A DNA stretch of 64,000 nt from Natronobacterium texcoconense. GTDB taxonomy: Archaea > Halobacteriota > Halobacteria > Halobacteriales > Natrialbaceae. Shown in pieces: positions 24,839 through 33,410 of the stretch. Numbering within the stretch: the stretch's first letter is position 1; each line of letters begins with the position of its first letter. The DNA lies in the NCBI RefSeq assembly GCF_900104065.1, contig NZ_FNLC01000007.1, positions 62,001 through 126,000 of the forward strand, given 5' to 3'. Under the pieces are notes generated by a model, which saw only the letters and a program-made list of their open reading frames with translations, did not search any database and was not told the DNA's origin. A program made the position numbers and the translations under genes.

Positions 24839-25900
24839 TCAGGGGGTCAACCGCTCGAGCGACCACCACTCGATCGTTTCGTCGTCGTCGACCAGCGCGA
24901 ACACCATCGTCTTGCGGACGCCGTGGGCGAGCCGAACGTCGAGTGCGATATCGCGGGGTTCGAAGACGTGTTCTGCGGGATGCACCCGGACCAGGAGTTC
25001 GGAGTGGCTCAGATCGTCCACGGAGTCGACGTCGGCGTAGGTCCGGAAGTCCGCGCCGAACTTGTACCCCGTCTTCGGGACGACGTCGCGCTCGCGCAGT
25101 TCCGTGTAGACCGTCAGCCGCCGGTCGAATCGCTCGCCCTCGACCTCGCGGCCGCGTTCGCGCACCGTCGACGGCTCGAGGTCGATCGCCCCCTCTTCGG
25201 CGAGGTAGGCCGCCTCGAGCAGCGAACACTGCAGCGTCGGCTCGTCGTACTCCCGGCCCTCGAGCGGCTGGCCGTAGAACGTCCGCTCGTAGAGCGCTAC
25301 GGGTGGGTCCCAGACGACGACCCGGTCCTCGAGCAGGTCGGCGTCACAGCGGTCGGGGAGGGCGACGTCGGGATTCGAGGAACCCGTGGGATTCCGGCGA
25401 TCGACTTCGAAGTACGTGATCTCGCTTTCCTCGTCGACCACCGCGAGGACGCCGGCCGACAGCTCCGTGGCGGGGACGTCCGTCCGCTCGCCGATCACCC
25501 GCAAGGCGTAGGCGATTTCGCCGTCGCCAGGACCCTTTCCCCGTGGGAAGACCGCGAAGTCGACCTCACCCGCTGGCGGCTCGTCGATCCACGGCTCTTC
25601 GGCCGGCGAGAGGTAGAACCCCCGCTCGCGCAGGTCCGAGTAGACCAGAAAGCGGACGCCGAACTCCTCGCCCGGTTCCTGCGCGACGAACGACTGGAAA
25701 TCCAGGCGGTCGCCATCGTCGTCGACGATCGCCTCGAGGTCACCCCTGTACAGCAGATGTGCCGCCTCGACCGGCGAGAGAGCGATTTCGTTGCCCGAAA
25801 CCGGATAGCCGTACCCCCGCGAGTCGTGATAGCGCTGGCGTGCGTCGTGACCGACGGTGACGACGCCCGTCTCCTCGTCGAACCGCCCCTCGAGAGACAT
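24839..25900 (-). CDS. endA: tRNA-splicing endonuclease
   Basis: A 353-residue enzyme of the fused, two-repeat haloarchaeal type. It cuts bulge-helix-bulge motifs in intron-containing tRNA and rRNA precursors. Both repeats begin with the small N-domain ('LSPVEAAHLLYRGDLEA' and 'CSLLEAAYLAEEGAIDL'). The second repeat carries the catalytic set: Tyr in 'PKTGYKFGADFRTY', His in 'SHSELLVRVH' and Lys in 'AHGVRKTMVFAL'. The first repeat lacks these and is structural. It is probably co-transcribed with the CetZ gene downstream. Confidence 0.94.
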   Translation of the reverse strand: MSLEGRFDEETGVVTVGHDARQRYHDSRGYGYPVSGNEIALSPVEAAHLLYRGDLEAIVDDDGDRLDFQSFVAQEPGEEFGVRFLVYSDLRERGFYLSPAEEPWIDEPPAGEVDFAVFPRGKGPGDGEIAYALRVIGERTDVPATELSAGVLAVVDEESEITYFEVDRRNPTGSSNPDVALPDRCDADLLEDRVVVWDPPVALYERTFYGQPLEGREYDEPTLQCSLLEAAYLAEEGAIDLEPSTVRERGREVEGERFDRRLTVYTELRERDVVPKTGYKFGADFRTYADVDSVDDLSHSELLVRVHPAEHVFEPRDIALDVRLAHGVRKTMVFALVDDDETIEWWSLERLTP

Positions 25901-25995
25901 GTGCGGGCCTTGGCCGTGGGGGACTAAGTGGCTATGGATCGCTCGCTATTCGACTTCGCCGGTATTGCTCGAGTTGTTCGAGCGAGGAACACCCC

Positions 25996-26110
25996 GAAAG
26001 CCCCTGGCGTTCTCGACTCGCGCGCCTCGCTGCGCGCTTCGGTTGCTCGTTTCACTCGCTCCCTCCAGTGCTAGCGTCGTCGTGCTTCTCCGAGAACGCC
26101 AGCCCCTTTC
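25996..26110. repeat. 20-bp inverted repeat around a 75-nt spacer
   Basis: Arms at 25996-26015 and 26091-26110 pair over ~17 of 20 positions; the inner CTGGCGTTCTCG / CGAGAACGCCAG is perfect. The spacer is the 'ctcgcgcgcctcgctgcgcg' type often seen between haloarchaeal genes. It fills the gap between endA and the gene ending at 26172. It may be a terminator-like structure or a dispersed repeat; nothing else is seen in 25901-26171. Confidence 0.55.
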
Positions 26111-26171
26111 AGTCCCACCCTGGCGGGTGGTCGGCCAAGTGCTGGCGGTGGGTGGGATAGCATGGCTTCGG

Positions 26172-26954
26172 TTAGTCGTCGCTGGCCGCACCGGGCTCGG
26201 GATCGACCCGGCGCTGACGGACCTGTTCGCAGGTCGCGTCGAGACACCTCGTCTCGCCGCCGGTGTCGAACGTCGGCAGGCCACAGCCGCACTCGCCGTC
26301 GACGACGCCGGCCGGGATCGCAAAGCCGGTGTCGCAGTCGGGGTAGTGTTCGCAGCCGGCGATGAGCCCGCCGCGTCTGAGGATCCGCAGGTCGCCGTCG
26401 CAGTCCGGTTCGGGACAGTTCCACTCGCGGTCGAACGCCTCGGTGACTGCCTCGTCCAGCGACTCACAGTCCCGGTCCAGACAGACGTTGAACGCCAGAC
26501 CGCGCTCGACGCGCATCCGCGGGAGCCCACACTCGCAGTTCGCTGCGTCGTCGCGGATCGTGGCGTCGGCCGGTACGCCGTACCGATCGCCGCAATCGAC
26601 GCAGTGGACGCCCTTCGACCGGACGAGCGCGCCGCTGCAGTCCGGACAGGTACCCACGAGCGGTCCTGCTGCCGAGGCTGGATAGTTCGCGAAACCGTCC
26701 TGGTCGTGAGCCGCGATGCGTAGCCGCTGGGAGTCCTTCTTCGCGACGAGGGTGAATCCGTCTGAGCGATCGCTCGAGACGCTGTCGGCCCTGGTCAGCC
26801 ACGCGACCGGCTGGTAGCCGTCCGTGTCGTGGACGAGGACGGTGTTGTCGGGTTTGACGATCGTCGTCATTCGCCCGCGGTACTCCTCTCGGTCGCCCGT
26901 TTCGGTGATCACCGTGCAGTCGCCCGCGAGGACGCGGATCGAGTCGTCGATCAT
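26172..26954 (-). CDS. NucS N-terminal-like domain fused to zinc ribbons
   Basis: A 260-residue protein. The first ~90 residues match the N-terminal half of the mismatch endonuclease NucS (DUF91): 'VLAGDCTVITETGDREE' and 'IVKPDNTVLVHDTDGYQPV' followed by AW. The nuclease half is missing. Instead there are Cys-rich modules: a CPxC...CxxC ribbon ('GTCPDCSGALVRSKGVHCVD'), then three topoisomerase-I-type zinc ribbons ('NCECGLPRMRV', 'NCPEPDCDGDLR' and 'CGCGLPTFDTGG'). It probably binds DNA or RNA structures without cutting. A TATA box about 25 nt upstream suggests a leaderless transcript. Confidence 0.8.
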   Translation of the reverse strand: MIDDSIRVLAGDCTVITETGDREEYRGRMTTIVKPDNTVLVHDTDGYQPVAWLTRADSVSSDRSDGFTLVAKKDSQRLRIAAHDQDGFANYPASAAGPLVGTCPDCSGALVRSKGVHCVDCGDRYGVPADATIRDDAANCECGLPRMRVERGLAFNVCLDRDCESLDEAVTEAFDREWNCPEPDCDGDLRILRRGGLIAGCEHYPDCDTGFAIPAGVVDGECGCGLPTFDTGGETRCLDATCEQVRQRRVDPEPGAASDD

Positions 26955-26975
26955 GCCGGTGGTGGCCGCGGTCTG

Positions 26976-26985
26976 GTATTTAAAC
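26976..26985 (-). promoter_or_regulatory. TATA-like box of the NucS-N/zinc-ribbon gene
   Basis: The minus strand reads 'tttaaatacc' 22-31 nt before the ATG at 26954. The same AT patch may also serve the rightward gene at 27040. Confidence 0.5.
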
Positions 26986-27039
26986 TCGAGGACGGCTGGA
27001 GACGCAATCTCTTTCCCGCTGTTTTCGGTGACTGTCAGT

Positions 27040-27753
27040 ATGACCGATCGAGACGACGGTAGCGGCGTCGATTCGTCTCGAGCCCTCGAGACGCTCGAGA
27101 CGCTCGAGGCGCTCGAGGACGAGGTAGCGACGATGAAACAGGTCGTTCGCGAGGGCGACGACCCACACCGGACTCGGTTCGAGGCAGTGGCGAACCGACT
27201 TCAGGAGGTGCTCGCGGAGACGAACGGTGGCCACGGGACGATCGATACGCGCTCGGGCGAGCGGATCACGCCGCTCGATCCGGATCCCAAACGGATCGCA
27301 CTCACGGACGTTGCGCACGCGCTCTCGAACCTGAGTCGGTTCACGGGTCAGGGGAAGGAGTTCTACAGCGTCGCTCGCCACGCGGTCCACGTCAGCCGCG
27401 AGGTCGAAGCGCGCGGCGGCACCCGCGAAGCACAGCGGTGGGGACTGCTCCACGACGCGAGCGAGGCCTACTTCTCGGACGTTCCAGCTCCCGTCAAGCA
27501 GTCGCTTCCGGGCTACACTCGCGCGGAAAAGCGGTTTCAGGCGGCCGTCCGCGAGGCGTTCGACCTTGAGTTGACGGTCGAAGACGAACGACTGGTCGAC
27601 GCCGTCGACGGCGATATCGCACGGTACGAACTGTCGATCCACTTCCCGGCGAACCACGAGAGCCCGGGACTCGAGTGCGAGCACGACGACCTCGAGTCGG
27701 GTGGCGACGAAGGCCTGTATCTTCGGCGGGCGAGTGAACTCGCCTTGCGGTAG
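27040..27753 (+). CDS. HD-domain hydrolase (YfbR-like)
   Basis: A 237-residue protein. An N-terminal coiled coil with repeated 'ALETLETLEALED' is followed by an HD metal-binding core: 'FYSVARHAVHVS', 'WGLLHDASEAYFSDVPAPVK' and a distal Asp in 'DAVDGDIARYEL'. The set fits 5'-deoxynucleotidase/YfbR-like HD proteins that dephosphorylate nucleotides. ATG 27040 is the start because upstream in-frame sequence crosses the divergent promoter. Substrate not shown. Confidence 0.82.
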   Translation: MTDRDDGSGVDSSRALETLETLEALEDEVATMKQVVREGDDPHRTRFEAVANRLQEVLAETNGGHGTIDTRSGERITPLDPDPKRIALTDVAHALSNLSRFTGQGKEFYSVARHAVHVSREVEARGGTREAQRWGLLHDASEAYFSDVPAPVKQSLPGYTRAEKRFQAAVREAFDLELTVEDERLVDAVDGDIARYELSIHFPANHESPGLECEHDDLESGGDEGLYLRRASELALR

Positions 27754-27967
27754 TCGTTCCTGCGGTGACCCGGTGGAGGTGTTGCGTCACATCCATTCAC
27801 GTCCGGGCGTCGAATCGGTCGCTCTCGAGGAGCGAACACCACTCGGTCCGATGACCTTTCTGGACTTTGATATACTGGTGGCTGACTACCGAGACCGTCC
27901 CTACTTCGGGCGGTTTTTGCCCAGTAAGCCACACAGATACATAGTGAAACGTTCTCGTGAACCGCGA

Positions 27968-27977
27968 TCTATATATC
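27968..27977 (+). promoter_or_regulatory. TATA-like box of the phnDCE-like operon
   Basis: 'tctatatatc' lies about 45-55 nt before the ATG at 28022. The 27754-28021 gap otherwise contains only an earlier weaker AT box near 27867. Confidence 0.5.
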
Positions 27978-28021
27978 GTAATCAGAAATTATTTGATGGA
28001 GCCCTAAGTATCAACTCCCAG

Positions 28022-29176
28022 ATGTCCCAAGATAGCGGCAACGCAGCCAATTCACGGCGTAGTTTCTTGACCAAAACTGGTGCAGTAGGGACGATCGCGC
28101 TGGCAGGGTGTCTGGGTCGCAGTGAGGACAACGGGGATGAAAGTAGCGACGACGATGTCGAGACTATCCGGTGGGTAATGAACCCAGCAGAGGAGACGAT
28201 CGACATCCAGATCCAGTATCAGCCGCTGTTCCAGCGGATCGAAGACGAGTTCGACGTCGAAATCGAAGGGCAGCCGACACAGAGTTACTCGCACACGCTG
28301 CAGGACCTCGACCGTGCCGGCGAGGGTGACCGAGTCTTCGCCGACACGTCGCCGATTGCAGTTCCGACCCTCGGCCCCGACGAGATCGACGTCGTCGGGA
28401 TGCGAGAACAGCACGGCGCAGAGCAGTACTTCGGTACGCTCGTCACGACGGCCGACAGCGGGATTACTGAGATCTCGGACCTCGAGGGTGAAGCGGTCGC
28501 GACGGCCGACGCTGGCTCGGTCTCCGGTGGGGTCGCACCGCTGTGGCTGCTGCAGGAAAACGGCCTCGACATCGGGAACGCTGCCGATGGTGGGAGTGCC
28601 GAGGACTTCGAGTGGCGAAGCGGCGTCGCACACGACCTCGCAGTCGAGGAACTGATCAACGACGACACGATCATGGCGGCAGGCGCGGGCGGCTTCGCAT
28701 CGCTCCCGCACGTCCCTGCGGAGCAGATCGAGGAGAACTTCCCGGAAGTCGCCGAAATCTCGGCGGAGATGCCCAACGCCGGATCGCGGGAGCCGGAGCT
28801 TCGACTGCTCGATGCGTCGCCACCGATCCCCCGCGCACCGATCGTCGTCAACACCGCGTGGGACGAGGACCTTCGGTACGACATCGAGGAGTTCATGCGT
28901 GACCTCGAGACCGAGGAACTCGACCACGACGCCTTCGACCTGGCCGACCAACTCAACCTCGACCTGCCCGACGGCCTCCTCGAGGATTACAACGATCCAG
29001 ACGTGTCGGCGGATCCGGACGAGTACGATCTCGACGAGGACCAGCAGGACGACTGGAGTGACTTCGACGACCACACCCTCTGGTTCACGGACATCGTCGA
29101 AGCCGACCACGACGACTACCAGCCGATCAACGACTTCGCCGAGGGCCTCGATATCGAACTCGACCGACTGGGATAA
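28022..29176 (+). CDS. phnD: phosphonate/phosphite-type ABC substrate-binding lipoprotein
   Basis: A 384-residue exported lipoprotein. A Tat signal with Arg-Arg at 12-13 ('SRRSFLTKTGAVGTIALAGC') ends at lipobox Cys30. The mature part has the PhnD-like type II binding-protein pattern: 'VMNPAEETIDIQIQYQPLF' at the start, 'YFGTLVTTADSGI', 'VATADAGSVSGGV' and a long acidic C-terminus. It would capture a phosphorus oxyanion (phosphonate, phosphite or phosphate) outside the cell. It is first of a three-gene operon with its ATPase and permease; no C-P lyase genes are in the window, so the substrate is open. Confidence 0.85.
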   Translation: MSQDSGNAANSRRSFLTKTGAVGTIALAGCLGRSEDNGDESSDDDVETIRWVMNPAEETIDIQIQYQPLFQRIEDEFDVEIEGQPTQSYSHTLQDLDRAGEGDRVFADTSPIAVPTLGPDEIDVVGMREQHGAEQYFGTLVTTADSGITEISDLEGEAVATADAGSVSGGVAPLWLLQENGLDIGNAADGGSAEDFEWRSGVAHDLAVEELINDDTIMAAGAGGFASLPHVPAEQIEENFPEVAEISAEMPNAGSREPELRLLDASPPIPRAPIVVNTAWDEDLRYDIEEFMRDLETEELDHDAFDLADQLNLDLPDGLLEDYNDPDVSADPDEYDLDEDQQDDWSDFDDHTLWFTDIVEADHDDYQPINDFAEGLDIELDRLG

Positions 29177-29208
29177 GCTAACTAACCCATTATAAATTCA
29201 GGCAACTG

Positions 29209-30015
29209 ATGAGCAAAATAGTCGTCGACAATCTTAGAAAAACGTACGGAGATACTGTCGCACTCGACAATATCTCCTTTGAGGTCCCGGAAGGTGAGTT
29301 CGTCATCATCCTCGGCGTCTCCGGATCGGGTAAATCGACGCTCTTGCGATGTATGTCCGCCCTGACGGAACCGACCGAAGGACAGGTACTGATCGATGGC
29401 GAACCGATGACGAGTACGCGACCGGAGGTGGCGATGATCTTCCAGCGCCACAACATCATCGGCGACATGACGGCCTACTCGAACGCGCTCTCGGGTGGCA
29501 TCCACCGTAGCGGCTTCGTCGAGAGCGTCCTCCAGTTACAGGACGAAGACGAGAAACAACGTGCACTCGAGGCGCTCGAGACGGTCGGCTTGCTGGACGA
29601 AGCCGAACAGAAGGCTCGCCGGATGAGCGGCGGACAGCAACAGCGCGTCGGGATCGCCCGTGCGCTGACGCAGTTGCCCGACGTGTTGCTGGCCGACGAA
29701 CCGGTCGCGAGCCTCGATCCGGGAAGCGCACAGGACGTCATGGGGTACTTGCGGCGTGCCTCGAACGACCGGGGGCTGACGACGTTTACGAGCCTCCACC
29801 AGGTCAACATCGCCCGCAAGTACGGACAGCGCTTCATCGGACTGCACAATGGGGAGAAGGTCTTCGACGGCTACCGTGAGGACCTCACGATCGACGTGAT
29901 CGACGAAATCTACGGCGACATCGACACGGAAGGAATGTTCGTTACTGACGACGGTGACGGGACGCCAGCCCGGGAATCGACAACCGAGAACCAGGAGACG
30001 GGGGCTACACTGTGA
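29209..30015 (+). CDS. phnC: phosphonate-type ABC transporter ATPase
   Basis: A 268-residue ABC ATPase. Walker A is 'GVSGSGKST' (36-44), the Q-loop is 'AMIFQRHNIIGDMT', the signature is 'MSGGQQQR' (139-146) and Walker B is 'VLLADEPVASLDP' (159-171). The long insertion between Q-loop and signature is the PhnC style. The acidic C-terminal tail is haloarchaeal. The gene starts 32 nt after phnD and overlaps phnE by 4 nt (GTGA). Confidence 0.9.
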   Translation: MSKIVVDNLRKTYGDTVALDNISFEVPEGEFVIILGVSGSGKSTLLRCMSALTEPTEGQVLIDGEPMTSTRPEVAMIFQRHNIIGDMTAYSNALSGGIHRSGFVESVLQLQDEDEKQRALEALETVGLLDEAEQKARRMSGGQQQRVGIARALTQLPDVLLADEPVASLDPGSAQDVMGYLRRASNDRGLTTFTSLHQVNIARKYGQRFIGLHNGEKVFDGYREDLTIDVIDEIYGDIDTEGMFVTDDGDGTPARESTTENQETGATL

Positions 30016-31202
30016 GTGATTCGACCGACGACGACTCGGCGGGACGGACCGAACGGACGAACGACGCCTCGCCGACGGCGACCGACGGCGGTGTGGACGA
30101 ATCGCCGCCACTCGAGTCCGCGAGTCCACAGATAAACGAACAGTTCGAGAACATCCGGCAGACGCGACGTCGACGAGCACTCGGCTGGCTCGTGGGAATC
30201 ATCTCGCTTACGTTTGTCACTCTGCAAGGACTCGTCGCGACGGAATTCTTCTCCGAGCGAACGCACTTCACGTGGAGTCACTTCGCCGGACGGATGAGCG
30301 ATTACTTTCCGGTGACGGAGTACTCCGCATCGCTCCCGGATATCGGCATCCCGTTTCTCGACGTCACAATCCCGCTCCCGGATGTCGGCGTTCCGTTCCT
30401 CGACCTCGGCAGTTACTGGGAGTTCGTTCAGGCGAACGATCTGATCTACGATCCCGAGGTCGGTAGCCTGATCTTCCAGTTCCCGCCGTATCTCGGCGAT
30501 ATTTACGCGTTCTTCTTCGAAGAGCTTGGCATGTTCACGCTCTTCGGTGAGGCCGGGACGACGCTCGCGATGGGGCTCGTCGGGACTATCCTCGGCTTCC
30601 CGCTCGCGTTACTGTTCAGCGTGCTCGGCTCCGAGCGGGTGACGCCGTTCCCGATCAACTTCATCTTCCGGGGGATCATGTCCTTTATCCGCGCGATTCC
30701 GGCGATCATCTGGGCGCTCATCTTCGTCGCGCTCGTCGGCCTCGGTGCCGCTGCAGCGACGCTCGCGATCGCGCTCAACACGATCGGGAACCTCGGCCGC
30801 CTGTTCGTCGAAGAACTCGAGGAACTCGAGGAGGGCCCGATCGAGGCGATGCAGACGACTGGTGCGAACAAGCCCCAGCTCGTCTTCTTCGGGATGTTGA
30901 GTCAGGTGAAGACCTCGTTTATCGCCTGGACGCTGTACATCTTCGAGATCAACGTCCGGTCGGCCGTGACCGTCGGCGTCATCGGTGCCGGTGGACTCGG
31001 TGCGGTCGTCGCCTCGCAGGAGGCGATGATGGCGTTCGACAACATGATGGCGACGCTGTTCGTCATCTTCGTGCTCATCTTCCTCGTCGAACTGTTCAGC
31101 CAGCGGCTACGCGCCCGGCTTCGATCCGACGAGGAGAAACAGAGCATTCAGGAACTCATCGCCGGGTTCCCGAACCGGATGGCCGACTCGCTCCTGCGGT
31201 AA
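30012..31202 (+). CDS. phnE: phosphonate-type ABC transporter permease
   Basis: A 396-residue permease, longer than the usual ~270 because of ~130 extra N-terminal residues. It has one N-terminal helix (about 57-76), then an external segment with a repeated 11-mer 'LPDIGIPFLDV' / 'LPDVGVPFLDL' (108-118 and 122-132). Five to six helices follow with the coupling motif region 'EGPIEAMQTTGANKPQLVFF' (EAA-type loop). The GTG start overlaps the phnC stop, so it is translationally coupled. With PhnC it forms the import channel. Confidence 0.88.
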   Translation: MSDSTDDDSAGRTERTNDASPTATDGGVDESPPLESASPQINEQFENIRQTRRRRALGWLVGIISLTFVTLQGLVATEFFSERTHFTWSHFAGRMSDYFPVTEYSASLPDIGIPFLDVTIPLPDVGVPFLDLGSYWEFVQANDLIYDPEVGSLIFQFPPYLGDIYAFFFEELGMFTLFGEAGTTLAMGLVGTILGFPLALLFSVLGSERVTPFPINFIFRGIMSFIRAIPAIIWALIFVALVGLGAAAATLAIALNTIGNLGRLFVEELEELEEGPIEAMQTTGANKPQLVFFGMLSQVKTSFIAWTLYIFEINVRSAVTVGVIGAGGLGAVVASQEAMMAFDNMMATLFVIFVLIFLVELFSQRLRARLRSDEEKQSIQELIAGFPNRMADSLLR

Positions 31203-31275
31203 CGACCTCGCTGTTTTTTCTCTCGTTTGCCGTGGAATCGGTTCGGTTTAGTACGCTTCCTGTGCATGAACGATC

Positions 31276-31776
31276 GTGTCTCGCCCAACGCTGATCGTCT
31301 ACTGTGGACTGCCGGGAGTGGGCAAATCCGTCGCGTCCGCCTACACCGCAGAGCAGTTGCCCGCCGAACGATACCGGAGCGACGAGGTTCGGAAACGGCT
31401 GTTTCCCGACCCCGAGTACACGGACGAGGAGACCGTCGCAACCTACGAGGAACTGCTCTCGCACGCGCGATCCGAACTCGAGTCCGAACGGGACGTCGTC
31501 CTCGACGCGACGTTCCGGACGAAACGGTTCCGCGACCGGGCGGCTGCGGTCGCCAGTGACCTCGAGGCCGACGTGGAGTACGTCCACGTGACCTGTGACG
31601 TCGACGTCGTCCGGGACCGCATCGAGAACCGAACGGAGACCGTCAGCGACGCCGAGTTCGAGCAACACCTGCAGCTCAGGGAGTCGTTCGAACCGATCGA
31701 ACGCGACCACGCGGTGATCGACAACTCGGGTTCGCTCGAGGAAACGTATCGGCAGATCGACCGTACCCTTCTGTAA
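31276..31776 (+). CDS. P-loop kinase-like ATPase
   Basis: A 166-residue small P-loop protein. Walker A is 'GLPGVGKS' (11-18) and a lid-type acidic strand 'VVLDATFRTKRFRDRA' follows, as in zeta-toxin/gluconate-kinase/polynucleotide-kinase-like families that phosphorylate small molecules or nucleic acid ends. Cysteine 'VTCDVDVVRDRIENR' is the adenine-contact region. The start is GTG 31276. It may be co-transcribed with the phn genes (74 nt gap) or with the HD gene that follows. Substrate not known. Confidence 0.78.
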   Translation: MSRPTLIVYCGLPGVGKSVASAYTAEQLPAERYRSDEVRKRLFPDPEYTDEETVATYEELLSHARSELESERDVVLDATFRTKRFRDRAAAVASDLEADVEYVHVTCDVDVVRDRIENRTETVSDAEFEQHLQLRESFEPIERDHAVIDNSGSLEETYRQIDRTLL

Positions 31777-31851
31777 CGGTTGCCACGGGAGTCGGTACCG
31801 ACGGCGTCCGAGACCACCGCGGCTAAGGTTCCGCTCGCGAGTGTACACGCC

Positions 31852-33027
31852 ATGACGACGATCAAGGACAGCGTCCACGACTACATCGAACTCGAGCCCA
31901 CTGCGGAGGCGCTGCTCGATACCGCGCCGATGCAGCGACTCCGGTACGTTCGCCAGCTGAGTACGGTCCAGCTCGTCTATCCCTCCGCGAACCACACCCG
32001 GTTCGAGCACAGTTTGGGCGTCTACCACCTCGCGTCCGAGGCCGTCGACCGGCTCCCGATCGACGACGACCTCGCGCGGCGACTCCGTATCGCCGCGCTC
32101 GTCCACGACGTCGGCCACGGTCCGTTCGGCCACCAGACCGAGGCGGCGATCGAACGCCACCTCGGGCGTCACCACGACGAGATCGGCTGGCTGCTCGAGG
32201 AGACCGAACTGGGAACGGTCCTCGAGGACCACGGTCTCGACCCCGAGGCGGTCGCGGCGACGGTCGACGGGCGCGGGCCGCTGGGCGAACTCGTCGCTGG
32301 TACGCTCGACGTCGACCGGATGGACTACCTCGTGCGGGACGCCCACCACACCGGCGTCCCCTACGGCACGATCGACCACGCGCGCCTGCTGTACGCCCTC
32401 GAGATCGTCGACGGCGAACTCGCGCTCGCGGACGGTAACGTCGCGACGGCAGAGAGCGCGCTGATCGCCCGGACGCTGATGAACGCGACCGTCTACCGCC
32501 ACCACGTCTCGCGGATCGCGGGCTCGATGCTCGACCGGGCGAGCGAGCGACTCCTCTCGGATGGGGACGTCGACCCCGAACGATTCGCGCGCCTGACCGA
32601 TTCGGAACTGCTCGCGACGCTCGAGGAGCACGAACCGACGGCCGAGTTCGCCGACCGGATCCGCGAACGGAACCTCTACAAGCGAGCGATCTGGGCGCGA
32701 CGCGGCGAGGTCCCCGACGAGTTCAGGGGACTCGAGTACGACCGGACGCGCGACCTCGAGCGGGAGATCGCCGAGATAGCCGGCGTCGACCCCGAACACG
32801 TCGTTCTCGACAGCCCGGGAGAACCCAGTTCGCCCGAATCCCGCGCTCGAATCGTCGTCGACGGCGACCTGCGTCGACTCGAGGAACGCTCTTCACTCGT
32901 CGCGGGACTGGACGCTTGTGCGCGCGAAATCTGGCGGCTCGGGGTCTACGCGCCCGAAGACGCTCTCGAGTCGGTTCGCGAGGCTGCCGCGACCGTCCTC
33001 GAGGTAGAGCCGTCTGCCACGCCCTGA
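31852..33027 (+). CDS. HD-superfamily phosphohydrolase (dNTPase-like)
   Basis: A 391-residue HD-domain protein. The metal set is 'HTRFEHSLGVYHLA', 'ALVHDVGHGPFGHQTE' and 'LDVDRMDYLVRDAHH'; this triplet with 'PSANHTRFEHS' is the SAMHD1/dGTPase-like subgroup. Such proteins hydrolyse dNTPs or related nucleotides. The C-terminal ~150 residues are helical. The ATG at 31852 is preferred because residues before it are unlike the family. The MazG-like gene that follows on the other strand suggests a nucleotide housecleaning neighbourhood. Confidence 0.87.
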   Translation: MTTIKDSVHDYIELEPTAEALLDTAPMQRLRYVRQLSTVQLVYPSANHTRFEHSLGVYHLASEAVDRLPIDDDLARRLRIAALVHDVGHGPFGHQTEAAIERHLGRHHDEIGWLLEETELGTVLEDHGLDPEAVAATVDGRGPLGELVAGTLDVDRMDYLVRDAHHTGVPYGTIDHARLLYALEIVDGELALADGNVATAESALIARTLMNATVYRHHVSRIAGSMLDRASERLLSDGDVDPERFARLTDSELLATLEEHEPTAEFADRIRERNLYKRAIWARRGEVPDEFRGLEYDRTRDLEREIAEIAGVDPEHVVLDSPGEPSSPESRARIVVDGDLRRLEERSSLVAGLDACAREIWRLGVYAPEDALESVREAAATVLEVEPSATP

Positions 33028-33339
33028 TTACTCGCCCGAACCGGGCGCGTCTGCCCCGTTATCCAGTCGTTTCTCGTACTTCTCGAGGGCTTCCTCGAGT
33101 GCGTCCTCCGCGTCGATCTCGAGGGAGTCCGCGACGGCAAGTAAGGCGAACAGCGCGTCGCCGACCTCGTCGGGTGCGATCTCGAGGTCGGCCGGGTCGT
33201 CGCCGTAGCCGGTCGAGACGTTCGCGTCCTTGGCGAGTTCGCCGACCTCGGAGACCAGATCGAGTAACCTGAACGCGGGCGGCGTCTCGAGGTCGTACTC
33301 GTCCACGAACTCCGCCACCTGACGTTGTGCGTCGTCCAT
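33028..33339 (-). CDS. MazG-like nucleotide pyrophosphohydrolase
   Basis: A 103-residue all-alpha NTP pyrophosphatase. The metal-binding helices read 'LVSEVGELAKDANVSTGYG' (ExxE) and 'DEVGDALFALLAVAD' (ExxD), matching the MazG-type pattern, though with fewer acids than full-length MazG. It would remove aberrant NTPs. It abuts the HD gene tail to tail with no gap, and is divergent from the inositol-monophosphatase-like gene. Confidence 0.85.
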   Translation of the reverse strand: MDDAQRQVAEFVDEYDLETPPAFRLLDLVSEVGELAKDANVSTGYGDDPADLEIAPDEVGDALFALLAVADSLEIDAEDALEEALEKYEKRLDNGADAPGSGE

Positions 33340-33410
33340 ATCTCTCGGTAGCGCGTCGATCCGGAAACTGTTTCGAAATCCACACTATCCTCGCCTCGGA
33401 TCGATGTACC

